Below, piece after piece: positions 8,758-17,250 of a DNA stretch of 64,000 nt (within the stretch, counting starts at the first letter, position 1; each line of letters begins with the position of its first letter). Position numbers and translations under genes: made by a program. The DNA lies in assembly GCF_001078595.1 (NCBI RefSeq), contig NZ_LFTY01000001.1, positions 115,830 to 179,829 on the forward strand, given 5' to 3'. Origin of the DNA: Candidatus Rhodobacter oscarellae. GTDB lineage: Bacteria > Pseudomonadota > Alphaproteobacteria > Rhodobacterales > Rhodobacteraceae. The notes beneath the pieces were generated by a model. It saw only the letters and a program-made list of their open reading frames with translations, ran no database searches and was not told where the DNA came from.

Positions 8758-8843
8758 TCACTTCTCTGTTCCCCTTGTCGGTCCGCGACCGCATGCAGAC
8801 GCCGTTTTGTTGGGCGTCGTCACGTCGGGAGGACCGGCAATGA
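8754..8843 (+). CDS. 29-codon coupling ORF between MFS and BKACE genes
   Basis: A short frame begins at the ATGA that overlaps the MFS stop and ends at the ATGA that overlaps the BKACE start (8840-8843). The peptide (MITSLFPLSVRDRMQ, then Cys- and Arg-rich) has no recognisable family. The double four-base overlap suggests translational coupling across the gap. The BKACE gene also has its own ribosome site (GGGAGG at 8827). It may equally be a chance frame. Confidence 0.3.
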   Translation: MITSLFPLSVRDRMQTPFCWASSRREDRQ

Positions 8844-9571
8844 TTGTGCAAGGATGCCTGAACGGGGCGAGGTCGAACGACTATCATACAGCATTGCCGA
8901 TCACGGCCGAACAGATCGCAGCGGATGGCGCGCGCTGCGTGGCGGTCGGCGCGGCAGAGCTTCACGTCCACCCGCGTGGCCCAAATGGCCTCGAAAGTCT
9001 CGAAGCAGTTGATAACACGGTGCGAGCCTTGCGGCGCAAGTGCCCAGGAACGCTGATCGGCGTCTCCACCGGGGCGTGGATCGAGGGCTGTGTGACGCGC
9101 ACGCGGGACTGCATCCTCGCGTGGCGGGAGCGACCCGATCACGCCTCGGTCAACCTCTCAGAACCCGCTGCTCCAGCGGTGATGGCTCTACTCGATCGCA
9201 TCGGGGTTGGCATCGAAGCGGGGCTTGCAACCGTTGCAGATGCCGAGCGGTTTGTATCGCTTGCCGAACGATCTCGAGTTCTCCGCATACTCATCGAAAT
9301 CGAGGAGACGAACATCGCCGCAGGGGATAAGATCGTCAATGGTATCTGCCAAGTTCTGGCCCAGTCCGGAGTGCGCCGACCCATTCTGTTGCACGGCTTC
9401 AACGACACTGTTTGGCACTTTGCCGCGCAAGCCGGGATGAGGTGTTGGTCCACCCGTGTCGGCCTGGAAGATTGTGACCGTAGGCGAGATGGACGCCGCA
9501 CAACCGACAACGCAGCGCTCGTTCGTGATGCAGTGGACCTGTATGCCAATCCCCTTCCCGCGAAGGTTTAG
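8840..9571 (+). CDS. BKACE family (DUF849) beta-keto acid cleavage enzyme
   Basis: This 243-residue TIM-barrel enzyme of the Kce/BKACE family condenses a beta-keto acid with acetyl-CoA to give acetoacetate and a new CoA ester. The metal-binding ELHVHPRG (His-x-His), the STGAW segment and the C-terminal RVGLED glutamate ligand are present. The start ATG at 8840 follows GGGAGG, and earlier in-frame codons are antisense or overlap artefacts of the MFS gene. Known substrates in the family vary widely, so the true substrate is open. It forms a unit with the MFS gene upstream and is likely under the divergent LysR protein. Confidence 0.85.
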   Translation: MIVQGCLNGARSNDYHTALPITAEQIAADGARCVAVGAAELHVHPRGPNGLESLEAVDNTVRALRRKCPGTLIGVSTGAWIEGCVTRTRDCILAWRERPDHASVNLSEPAAPAVMALLDRIGVGIEAGLATVADAERFVSLAERSRVLRILIEIEETNIAAGDKIVNGICQVLAQSGVRRPILLHGFNDTVWHFAAQAGMRCWSTRVGLEDCDRRRDGRRTTDNAALVRDAVDLYANPLPAKV

Positions 9572-9934
9572 CGGATCAAGGAAAGGGGAGCGGAACGTTG
9601 CGCCGGGTAACACCCAATGAGCACTGTGTTTCACAAACCAGCGGTTGCGCGCTGCTGGAACTGGTCAAAAGCCGCCCAATACCGTGCCACCCCTATCGGA
9701 AGTTTCTGGCCGCGCAAAATCTCTGACCCTGCGAGGCGCAGGAAAAGCGGACAGAATCCACCGTTTTTGACCCGTTCCGATTTCAGATAGCGGCCATTGG
9801 CGCAGCCGCCGCGAAATGGTGCTTTGTCCGCGACCCGGTCATTACCAAATTCGATGTGCTGCAGATGAGCGCCAATGTCCGCAATGCGGGCTGCCACTGC
9901 AGCATCAGAACGCCATGATCAATGTCGGCTGTGG
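9572..9934. other. gene-free stretch with dispersed repeat
   Basis: No gene is supported. Positions 9868-9908 hold AATGTCCGCAATGCGGGCTGC and flanking words of the local repeat family, immediately before the right end of IS1182 copy 2. A minus-strand frame at 9631-9897 crosses this repeat and is probably not a gene. Confidence 0.45.
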
Positions 9935-11638
9935 GCCGAGGGTGTGTGGAAACTCTTTTGGTACTTTGGCTTTCAGGGTTTTCTACTGGTTTCTTTTGGG
10001 TTTTCCGGTTTCTGGGTCATTTTGGGGCGCATTTCGCCGGAGGGAGGCAAAACCGAGCTCTCAGGGCGTTTTCTGCGGTGTAATTTGAGCCGGACGCCCG
10101 GGTTTAGGCCGGAAGGGCGGTCAGAAGCCCACGCACCCCGATCAGGGAAATCACCCGTTTGATGTTATAGGCGAGGACATGGAATGCCATCTCGGTTCGG
10201 ACGTTCGTGAGCGTTCGCATCCGGAAATGCGTCGCTCCCATCCAGGCCTTGATCGTGCCGAACGGGTGCTCGACGGTCGAGCGGCGGAGGCCCATTAGGG
10301 CCGGGTCGCGGATCAGGCGGTCGCGCATCTCGTCGACCAGATGTTCGTGCTCCCATCCATTGCCCCGCAGTCGCTGCTTGCAGCGATGAGAGGGGGGTGA
10401 TCCGGCGCTCCTTGCCCGTGGTGCAGCGCGCCTTGACAGGGCAGTTCAGACAGGCGGTGGTCCAGTATCGCTGCACCACCAGGCCGCCCTCTTCAGTCGT
10501 GTAGCGATATGTCAGCGTCTCGCCTGCCGGGCATTGGTAGATATCCGCATCCGCGTCATAGGCAAAGTCGGCCTTCACATACTTGCCCTTCTTGCGGTTG
10601 CCCGAGGTCTCAGGCCGGGGGAGGGTCGTGGTGATGCCATCCTCGTGGCAGACCAGAATTTCCCGGCCGCTGAAATAGCCCTTGTCTGCCACCGCGCTCA
10701 TTTCGTCGCGCACGAGAGCGGCCTTCGCCGCCTTGGCCATCGTCGACAGTTGTTCACGGTCGTGCCCGGCATTGATCACGTCATGCGTGACAATCAGATG
10801 GGTCTCGGTATCCACCGCCGACTGGGCGTTGTAGCCAACAAAACCGCTGCCTTTGGCGCTGGTGGCCATCGAGCGGCAATCCGGATCAGTCAGAGAGATC
10901 TGACTGTCCGGGCTCTGTCTGAGCGCCTCACCCATGTCCACCAGGCACTCGATCTCCTGCCGGATGCGCTCGCAGCGTTGCGCCAGGTTGGCGATCTTCT
11001 CGGCCCGGACCTCACCCTCTTCCTGACGGTCGATCCGGACCATTTCATCAAGATAACGCTGAATGCTCGCGACCAGATGGGCGGTACGGCTGGCGACCTT
11101 GCCCTTGGTGAAATTCTTATCTCGATTATTGACCGCCTTGAATTTGGAGCCATCAATGGCGACGCAATCCCCCTTCAGCACCCCGATCCGGCGACAGAGC
11201 TCGACGAATTGCGCACAGGTTCGCCGAATGGCGGGGCCGTTATCGCGGCGAAAATCGGCGATCGTCTTGTGGTCCGGAGCTAACCGCCCGGTCAGCCACA
11301 TCACCTCGACATTGCGAACAGCCTCCCGCTCCAGCGCGCGGCTGGAGGGCACGCGGTTCAGATAGCCGTAGATGAACAGCTTCAGCAGCACTGATGGATG
11401 ATACCCAGGCCGCCCTGTCCGCGCCGGCAAGGCTCTCAGGAAACCGATCTCCCCAAGATCAATCTCCTCCACAAAGAGATCAATCACGCGAACCGGATTG
11501 TCCTCGTCGATCCAATCCTCGAGCCGGTCTGGAAAAAGCGTAACCTGACCCCGCTCCGCACCCTCGATATATCCCGACATGCCTGCCTCCAGCCTTTGCC
11601 AAAATATACATCATCTGGAGTTTCCACACACCCTCGGC
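9935..11638 (-). mobile_element. IS1182-family insertion sequence, copy 2 (complete)
   Basis: The element is 1704 bp and bounded by perfect 21-bp inverted repeats at 9935-9955 and 11618-11638 (outer end GCCGAGGGTGTGTGG). The transposase fills most of it. Outside the left repeat of the element (11639 onward) the sequence is TCTATCC. Outside the right repeat (before 9935) it is CCACAGC in element orientation, as in copy 1. No target-site duplication is visible, which is not rare in this family. Confidence 0.92.
10104..11580 (-). CDS. IS1182-family transposase, copy 2, frameshifted
   Basis: This frame starts at the ATG at 11580 (MSGYIEGAERGQ) and stays open to 10165. The conserved C-terminus (STVEHPFGTIK, LAYNIKRV) is in the shifted frame and ends at 10104. 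The N-terminal region, DDE core and Cys-rich segment are as in copy 1 and identical in the overlapping part. The C6 run and stem-loop that mark the shift lie at about 10371-10397 on this strand. Because both copies share the lesion, the element either uses +1 frameshifting or was copied by another transposase. Confidence 0.88.
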
Positions 11639-11964
11639 TCTATCCTGCCGTTCTCCGCATCACAGCAAAGCTGCCAGTCTGTCTAAGGAGCTTGGTCACA
11701 AACGGCCCAAAGCAGCCATACGATTGGTGCCTCGAATGCTGCGGGCGCAGCCCGCATTGCGGACATTGGCTGTTTCCTGCAGCCTTTCGGTCTTGGCAAT
11801 GACGGGGTTGCGGACCAAGTTGACGTTCAACATTTAAAGTTCAACGTCCGCTTTTCCGAGGCAGTGTCTTCAAGACCCACGCAGTTTTGAAACCAATGCC
11901 TCAGAAAATGCCGCCTCCAGTGGTTCCGACTTTCACACATCGAGCCAAGAGCAGCTTATGATGC
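11639..11964. other. gene-free stretch beside IS1182 copy 2
   Basis: The stretch contains the second copy of the 109-bp direct repeat (11707-11815). The rest shows no coding signal. It ends at the 3' end of the LysR gene on the minus strand. Confidence 0.5.
11707..11815. repeat. 109-bp direct repeat, copy 2
   Basis: This repeat matches 1641-1749 at 106 of 109 positions in the same orientation. It stands 68 bases outside the left end of IS1182 copy 2. Confidence 0.8.
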
Positions 11965-12888
11965 CTAGGTCTGATCCACCCGATGCCGGGACTGACCGCT
12001 TAGCTCGTGCATCGCATGGACCAGCTGCTGCACGAATCGTGCCGAAGCCACAGGCAGGGTCCTGCCGCGCATTTGCCCCAGAAGCAGCTTGCCCGGCGCA
12101 ACATCTTTGGTTGCAACCGGGCGCGTGACGAGCCCCGCCCTGTCTGCGATGCCAATGGGGAACTGAAAGCTGACCGCCCCTTCCCAAAGCACGTAATTGC
12201 TCATGAAATCAAAGGATTCGGAAACCAGGACTGGTTCGACGTCTATGTAAGGCAGTTGCTTCAGCGCTTCGTCCAGCAGGACGCGCACTGCAAATTGCGG
12301 CGGCGGCATCACAAGCACCTGCCCGGAAAGGTCGCGCAGTCGGATGACATCGTGCCGTGCCAGTGGATGATCGGGCCGCATGACCGCGTGAATCGGCTGC
12401 GAGATGGCGGCAATGACTTCGAAATCGGCCATATGTTTGGGCTCGAACACCAGCGCGATATCACTGGCGAAACTGGCAAGCTCCTGTTCGGCGGCCAGCC
12501 GGTCGCGGGTGTTGACAGAAAAGGTCACGCCGGGGTGCAGCTCGCGGTAGCGCGAGATTTGTTTCGGCAGAAAAGCGGGCATCAGGGCCTGCGAGCAGGC
12601 GATAGAGACATGGCCGCGTCGCACCCCCGAGAGATCCGCCACCTGCGACCGCACCCGCGCCAGATCGGATTTCTGGCGGCGAATATGTTCCAGCAGCAGC
12701 TCTCCGGCGGGGTTGAGGCGCATACCGGCAGGCAGACGTTCGAAAATCTCATAGCCGAAGTCGCGTTCGAATCGGTTGATACGGCGGTTGAGTGCAGAGG
12801 CGGTGATATTCATATCCTCAGCCGCCTTGCGGATCGATCCGGCTCGCACAACGGCCTCTACGAAATCGAAGTCTATGAACTGACGCAT
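11965..12888 (-). CDS. LysR-family transcriptional regulator, divergent from biuret operon
   Basis: This protein of 307 residues has an N-terminal winged HTH (DFDFVEAVVRAGSIRKAAEDMNITASALNRRINRFE) and a C-terminal effector-binding domain (VSIACSQALMPAFLP). It is divergent from atzF across 175 bp that would contain both promoters. It is therefore the likely activator of the urea-condensate operon, by position only. The effector is unknown. The start MRQFIDFDF is well placed for the family. Confidence 0.9.
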   Translation of the reverse strand: MRQFIDFDFVEAVVRAGSIRKAAEDMNITASALNRRINRFERDFGYEIFERLPAGMRLNPAGELLLEHIRRQKSDLARVRSQVADLSGVRRGHVSIACSQALMPAFLPKQISRYRELHPGVTFSVNTRDRLAAEQELASFASDIALVFEPKHMADFEVIAAISQPIHAVMRPDHPLARHDVIRLRDLSGQVLVMPPPQFAVRVLLDEALKQLPYIDVEPVLVSESFDFMSNYVLWEGAVSFQFPIGIADRAGLVTRPVATKDVAPGKLLLGQMRGRTLPVASARFVQQLVHAMHELSGQSRHRVDQT

Positions 12889-13063
12889 CTTGGTTCCTTT
12901 GTATCAGCAAAGCTGGGTGTCAGTTTTGCCGGTTTGCTCAGGTATCGACATGGCTCGTGTTGTAACGGGTGGTGCAGAAAATTCACCGCATATCTGAAAT
13001 CTTAGCATTTGCAGAACCGGGCAGAAAGAACGCAAAAGGACATCGAAGACGAGGAGTTCCCTG

Positions 13064-14854
13064 ATGGTTGACCTAACGCTCACAAGCCTGCGCGCCGCAT
13101 ATGCCGGTGGATTGAGCCCGACTGAGGTCGTGGATCAGGTCTATCAGCGCATTGCCGAGGTCGATGATCCCAATATCTTCCTTTGCCTGTTTGATCAGGA
13201 CGATCTGCGGGCCGAGGCGAAAGCCCTAGGGGCTTACGATGCTGCCAAGCCATTGTGGGGTGTACCCTTTGCAATCAAGGATAACATCGATGCAGCGGGC
13301 AAGGTCACGACGGCCGCCTGCCCGGCCTTTGCCTTTGAAGCGGACGAGGATGCCTTTGTGGTCGCGCAACTACGCGCAGCTGGGGCGCTGTTGATTGGCA
13401 AGACCAATCTGGATCAATTCGCGACCGGTCTGGTCGGGATACGCACGCCCTATGGTGCCCCCAAGAATGCGGTGGACCCAGAGATCGTTCCCGGCGGATC
13501 CTCTGGCGGCTCCGGGGTGTCCGTGGCGCATGGTATCGTCAGCTTCGCGCTGGGGACCGATACGGCCGGATCAGGCCGCGTGCCTGCGGCGCTTAATAAT
13601 ATTGTCGGATTGAAGCCCACGCTGGGCAGCCTGTCCGCAACAGGTCTGGTGCCCGCCTGCCGCACGCTCGACACTATTTCGATTTTCGCGCTGACCGTCG
13701 AAGATGCCTATACGGCCTTTGCCGCCGCCGCGGCCTATGACGAGGCCGATAGCTACTCCAAAGACATTAGCACGCCAGCGCTTACGCAGGTCAACGCCCC
13801 GCTGATCGGTGTGCCGACACCGGACTCCCGCCGGTTCTTCGGCGATGATGTGCAGGCACAGTCCTTTGAAGCCACCTTGGATCTGCTGCGCGCCGAGGGT
13901 GCTGTGATCCGCGAGGTGGATTTCACACCACTCTATGATGTGGCTGACATGCTATATGAGGGCGCCTGGGTGGCGGAACGCTATGCGGCCATCGAGGATC
14001 TGATGGTCAATCATCCGCAGGACCTGCATCCCGTGACGCGCCAGATCATTGGTGCGGCAGAGAAGCTGTCGGCTGCGGATGCTTTTAAGGGTATCTATCG
14101 GCTGAGCGACCTGATCCGGCAGGCGGAGCCGTCGCTGGCGGGGCTGGACATGCTTTGTGTGCCGACGATTCCGACTTTTTATTCGGTAGCCGACCTTGAG
14201 GTGGATCCGGTTGGCCCGAATTCGCGTTTTGGCACCTATACGAATTTCGTGAACCTGATGGATATGTGTGGCATCGCGGTGCCGACACCGGCGCGCAGCG
14301 ATGGACGGCCCGGCTCGATCACCCTTTTGGCCAAAGCGGGCGAGGACGCAAAAATTGCGGCCTATGCCAGCAAGATCGAAGCTGCAGGTGATCGCAGCCT
14401 TGGAGCCACAGGCTGGGCGCGTCCAAAGACCAAGCTGCCGAAAGCCGCTCCGCAAGAAGACATGATCGAGGTCGCGGTCTGTGGCGCCCATATGTCTGGC
14501 CTGCCGCTGAACGGCGACCTCACAACCCGCGGCGCAGAGTTTGTGCGCAAGGACGCAACTTCTTCGGACTATGCCTTTTATGCGCTTGAAGGCGGCGGCG
14601 TTGCACGTCCCGGATTGCTGCGCGTAGAGGCCGGTCAGGGCGCACAGGTGGCGCTGGAGATCTGGCGCATGCCGAGTTCGCAGTTTGGGAGCTTCATCGC
14701 TACGATCCCGCAACCGTTGGGCATTGGCACCCTCAACCTGGCCGATGGGGCGCAGGTACAGGGTTTCCTTTGCGAGGCGACGGCAACCAAAGGCGCGCGT
14801 GATATCTCTGAACTGGGGGATTGGCGGCGCTATCTCGAGGCGGAGCGATCCTGA
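13064..14854 (+). CDS. atzF: allophanate hydrolase
   Basis: This enzyme hydrolyses allophanate to ammonia and CO2, the last step of cyanurate/biuret and urea breakdown. It has 596 residues. The amidase-signature domain carries the Ser-Ser-Lys machinery: K72 in AIKDNID, S146/S147 in PGGSSGGS and S170 in TDTAGS. The C-terminal domain from about residue 465 (EVAVCGAHMSGLPLNGDL) is the one found in true AtzF/DUR allophanate hydrolases, and it separates this protein from generic amidases. The start follows GAGGAG. It is the first gene of an operon with a BMP-type transporter and a biuret-hydrolase-like enzyme. Confidence 0.93.
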   Translation: MVDLTLTSLRAAYAGGLSPTEVVDQVYQRIAEVDDPNIFLCLFDQDDLRAEAKALGAYDAAKPLWGVPFAIKDNIDAAGKVTTAACPAFAFEADEDAFVVAQLRAAGALLIGKTNLDQFATGLVGIRTPYGAPKNAVDPEIVPGGSSGGSGVSVAHGIVSFALGTDTAGSGRVPAALNNIVGLKPTLGSLSATGLVPACRTLDTISIFALTVEDAYTAFAAAAAYDEADSYSKDISTPALTQVNAPLIGVPTPDSRRFFGDDVQAQSFEATLDLLRAEGAVIREVDFTPLYDVADMLYEGAWVAERYAAIEDLMVNHPQDLHPVTRQIIGAAEKLSAADAFKGIYRLSDLIRQAEPSLAGLDMLCVPTIPTFYSVADLEVDPVGPNSRFGTYTNFVNLMDMCGIAVPTPARSDGRPGSITLLAKAGEDAKIAAYASKIEAAGDRSLGATGWARPKTKLPKAAPQEDMIEVAVCGAHMSGLPLNGDLTTRGAEFVRKDATSSDYAFYALEGGGVARPGLLRVEAGQGAQVALEIWRMPSSQFGSFIATIPQPLGIGTLNLADGAQVQGFLCEATATKGARDISELGDWRRYLEAERS

Positions 14855-14855
14855 G

Positions 14856-14874
14856 CGGTGCATTTTTTGCACCG
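14856..14874. other. hairpin after atzF
   Basis: CGGTGCA and TGCACCG form a perfect 7-bp stem around five T, one base after the atzF stop. No T tract follows. It may attenuate or stabilise transcripts between atzF and the transporter genes. Confidence 0.4.
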
Positions 14875-14998
14875 GCATCTTGAATATCTAGCACAATCCA
14901 GCGGCACCAAAGCGTGCGAACGTCTTGGGCGACACACAAAAACCGTTTGAAATCCGGGCGAGGTGCTCGGGCGGCGGACCAACAGAAAGGGGTGAACG

Positions 14999-16126
14999 AT
15001 GACGAAAACGACCACAATGAACCGGCGCGGATTCCTGCGCAATACGGCGGCCTTTGGTGGCGCAGCAGCAGCTGGGGCGATGCTTCCAGGCAGCGCAATG
15101 GCAATGAGCGACTTAACAGTGGGCTTCATCTATGTCGGCGCAAAGGACGACTTTGGCTACAACCAGGCCCATGCCGAAGGCGCCGCAGCAGTCAAAGCGC
15201 TTTCCGGCGTCAAGGTGATCGAAGAGGAAAATGTTCCCGAGACCGTGGACGTACAGAACACCATGGAATCCATGATCAACTTCGACGGGGCGACGCTGCT
15301 GTTCCCGACCTCTTTTGGCTACTTCAACCCGCATATCCTAGAGATCGCGCCCAAGCACGAAGACATCCGCTTCCAGCATTGTGGCGGCTTGTGGTCGGCA
15401 GATCAGCACCCCGGCAATGTGGGCAGCTATTTCGGCTATATCGGCATGGGGCAATATCTGAACGGCGTTGCCGCCGGTCACGCCAGCAAATCCAAGAAGA
15501 TCGGCTTTGTTGCCGCGAAACCGATCCCTCAGGTTCTGCTGAACATCAACGCCTTCCTGCTGGGTGCCCGTTCGGTCGATCCCACGATCACCTGTCAGGT
15601 CATCTTCACCGGCGAATGGTCGCTGGCCGTTAAAGAAGCCGAAGCCACCAATGCGCTGGCCGACCAGGGTTGCGACGTCATCACCTGCCATGTGGATGGC
15701 CCCAAGGTGGTCATGGAAACCGCCGCTGGCCGTGACGCATTCGTGTGCGGTTACCACGCCAATCAGTCCCCGCTTGCGCCCGAGAAATACCTGACCGGCG
15801 CGGAATGGAATTGGGCCGAGGTCTATACATCCATGATCAAGACCGTGCAGTCCGGTGGCGCCGTCGACAACTTTGTACGTGGCGGTCTGCAGGATGGTTT
15901 CATCAAGATGTCACCGCTGGGTCCCGCCGTGTCTGACACGGCCCGCAATCAGTTCGAAGCCACCAAGGCCGAGATCATGAAAGGCGGCTTCAAAGTCATA
16001 TCTGGCCCGATGAAGGACAACAAAGGCAATATGATTGCCAGCGCGGGTGAGAGCTTTGCTGAAGACGATATCGCTTTGGAGAGCATGGATTATCTTGTAG
16101 AGGGTGTGCTGGGTTCCACCAGCTAG
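14999..16126 (+). CDS. BMP-family ABC transporter substrate-binding protein, Tat-exported
   Basis: This 375-residue periplasmic binding protein of the basic-membrane-protein (BmpA/PnrA-like) family has a twin-arginine signal (NRRGFLRN, Arg9-Arg10), a hydrophobic stretch and an AMA-type cleavage site. The mature part has VGFIYVGAKDDFGYNQAH and a family core of DQGCDVITCHVDG. Relatives bind nucleosides or purines. Here the operon partners (allophanate hydrolase and a biuret-type hydrolase) suggest biuret, triuret or a related ureide. The ribosome site GAAAGGGG precedes the ATG. The family call is sure, while the substrate is inferred. Confidence 0.88.
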   Translation: MTKTTTMNRRGFLRNTAAFGGAAAAGAMLPGSAMAMSDLTVGFIYVGAKDDFGYNQAHAEGAAAVKALSGVKVIEEENVPETVDVQNTMESMINFDGATLLFPTSFGYFNPHILEIAPKHEDIRFQHCGGLWSADQHPGNVGSYFGYIGMGQYLNGVAAGHASKSKKIGFVAAKPIPQVLLNINAFLLGARSVDPTITCQVIFTGEWSLAVKEAEATNALADQGCDVITCHVDGPKVVMETAAGRDAFVCGYHANQSPLAPEKYLTGAEWNWAEVYTSMIKTVQSGGAVDNFVRGGLQDGFIKMSPLGPAVSDTARNQFEATKAEIMKGGFKVISGPMKDNKGNMIASAGESFAEDDIALESMDYLVEGVLGSTS

Positions 16127-16149
16127 GCCTCTAGAATACCAAGAAAATC

Positions 16150-17250
16150 ATGACAGACACGACGACAGCCTCTTTTGCGCCACGCCATGCCTACCTGGCG
16201 CTTTGGCTTCCCAGAATTGAGGCTGTTGTCATCCCACTGGCGGCCCTGATCTCAGGGCTGCTGGTGTTTTCACTGTTTCTGCTCGCCTTGGGGAAATCCC
16301 CGGTCGAATTTTATTCGCTGATCTACAAGGCGGGGTTCAGCTCTGGGTTCTCATGGAAAAACACTCTGTCACGGGTGGCGCCGCTGTTGTTTGCCGCGCT
16401 CTGTGTGGCCCTGCCTGCGCGGCTTGGCCTGGTGGTGATCGGCGGCGAGGGCGCGATTGTTCTGGGTGGGCTGGCTGCTGGCATCACGGGGGCGATGCTG
16501 ATCGGCGCGCCTGCCGGGATCGCGATGCTGATGATGGTGCTGATGTCGGCCCTTGTCGGGGCGCTCTGGATCGGCGGCGTCGGCTGGATGCGCGTCAAAC
16601 GCGGGGTCAATGAAACCATCGCCTCGCTCTTGATGGCCTATATCGGTATCGCGCTTCTGAACCATTTCGTCGAAGGCCCGTTTCGCGACCCGGCGAGCCT
16701 GAACAAGCCCTCGACTGCCCAATTGCCCGATGCTCTGCGGGTGGGCGACATGCCGATCGGCATCGAAGTGCATTGGGGCTTTGGCGCAGGGGTTGTCGCC
16801 TGTATTCTCTGCTGGTTCATTCTGGATAAGACGACCATTGGCTTTGCCGCCAGGATCACCGGACAGAATATACGCGCCGCACAGGTGCAGGCGCTGCCTG
16901 TGGGCAGGCTGATCATCGGTTTCACCGCGGCTGGCGGTGCTCTGGCCGCTCTGGCCGGGTTCTTTGAAGTGTCAGCCATTCACGGGGCTGCCAATGGTTC
17001 GCTGATCGCGGGCTATGGCTATACCGGAATTCTGATCTCCTTTCTGGCGCGGCACAATCCGCTGGCAATCATTCCGGTGGCGATCCTGCTGGCTGGCTTT
17101 GAAGCCTCTTCCGGTCTGATCCAGCGCCGCATGGATCTGCCCGATGCGACCATCCTTGTGCTGCAGGGAATCGTCTTTGTCATTCTGCTGCTGAGCGAGA
17201 CCCTCTATGGCCGTCTTGCTATCTTTCGCCCGAGCTACTGGAGAGTATAG
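16150..17250 (+). CDS. BMP-type ABC transporter permease 1
   Basis: This 366-residue multi-spanning membrane protein belongs to the branched-chain/BMP permease family (YufP-like). It contains repeated hydrophobic segments and the conserved loop GVNETIASLLMAYIG, followed by a later coupling-helix region. It pairs with the next permease to form the membrane channel for the binding protein at 14999. The stop codon is immediately followed by the start of the next gene (17250/17251). Confidence 0.87.
   Translation: MTDTTTASFAPRHAYLALWLPRIEAVVIPLAALISGLLVFSLFLLALGKSPVEFYSLIYKAGFSSGFSWKNTLSRVAPLLFAALCVALPARLGLVVIGGEGAIVLGGLAAGITGAMLIGAPAGIAMLMMVLMSALVGALWIGGVGWMRVKRGVNETIASLLMAYIGIALLNHFVEGPFRDPASLNKPSTAQLPDALRVGDMPIGIEVHWGFGAGVVACILCWFILDKTTIGFAARITGQNIRAAQVQALPVGRLIIGFTAAGGALAALAGFFEVSAIHGAANGSLIAGYGYTGILISFLARHNPLAIIPVAILLAGFEASSGLIQRRMDLPDATILVLQGIVFVILLLSETLYGRLAIFRPSYWRV

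Larger units (their letters stand above)
1..11638. mobile_element. composite-transposon-like segment bounded by inverted IS1182 copies
   Basis: Two near-identical IS1182-family copies in opposite orientation (1-1583 and 9935-11638) enclose about 8.4 kb. The enclosed DNA encodes a Nudix hydrolase, an HTH-TPR regulator, a short peptide, a ParB-like protein, a LysR regulator, an MFS transporter and a BKACE enzyme. The arrangement could move as a unit or invert by recombination between the copies. No flanking target duplication can be tested because the left end lies outside the window, so mobility is inference. Confidence 0.5.

Noticed and set aside
9631-9897. 88-residue minus-strand frame
   Set aside because: It crosses a dispersed repeat block, shows no family match and has no good start signal.
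14876-14998. Possible riboswitch ahead of the BMP binding-protein gene
   Set aside because: I could not match the leader to a known guanidine-type or other riboswitch consensus by eye, and only a simple hairpin is clear.
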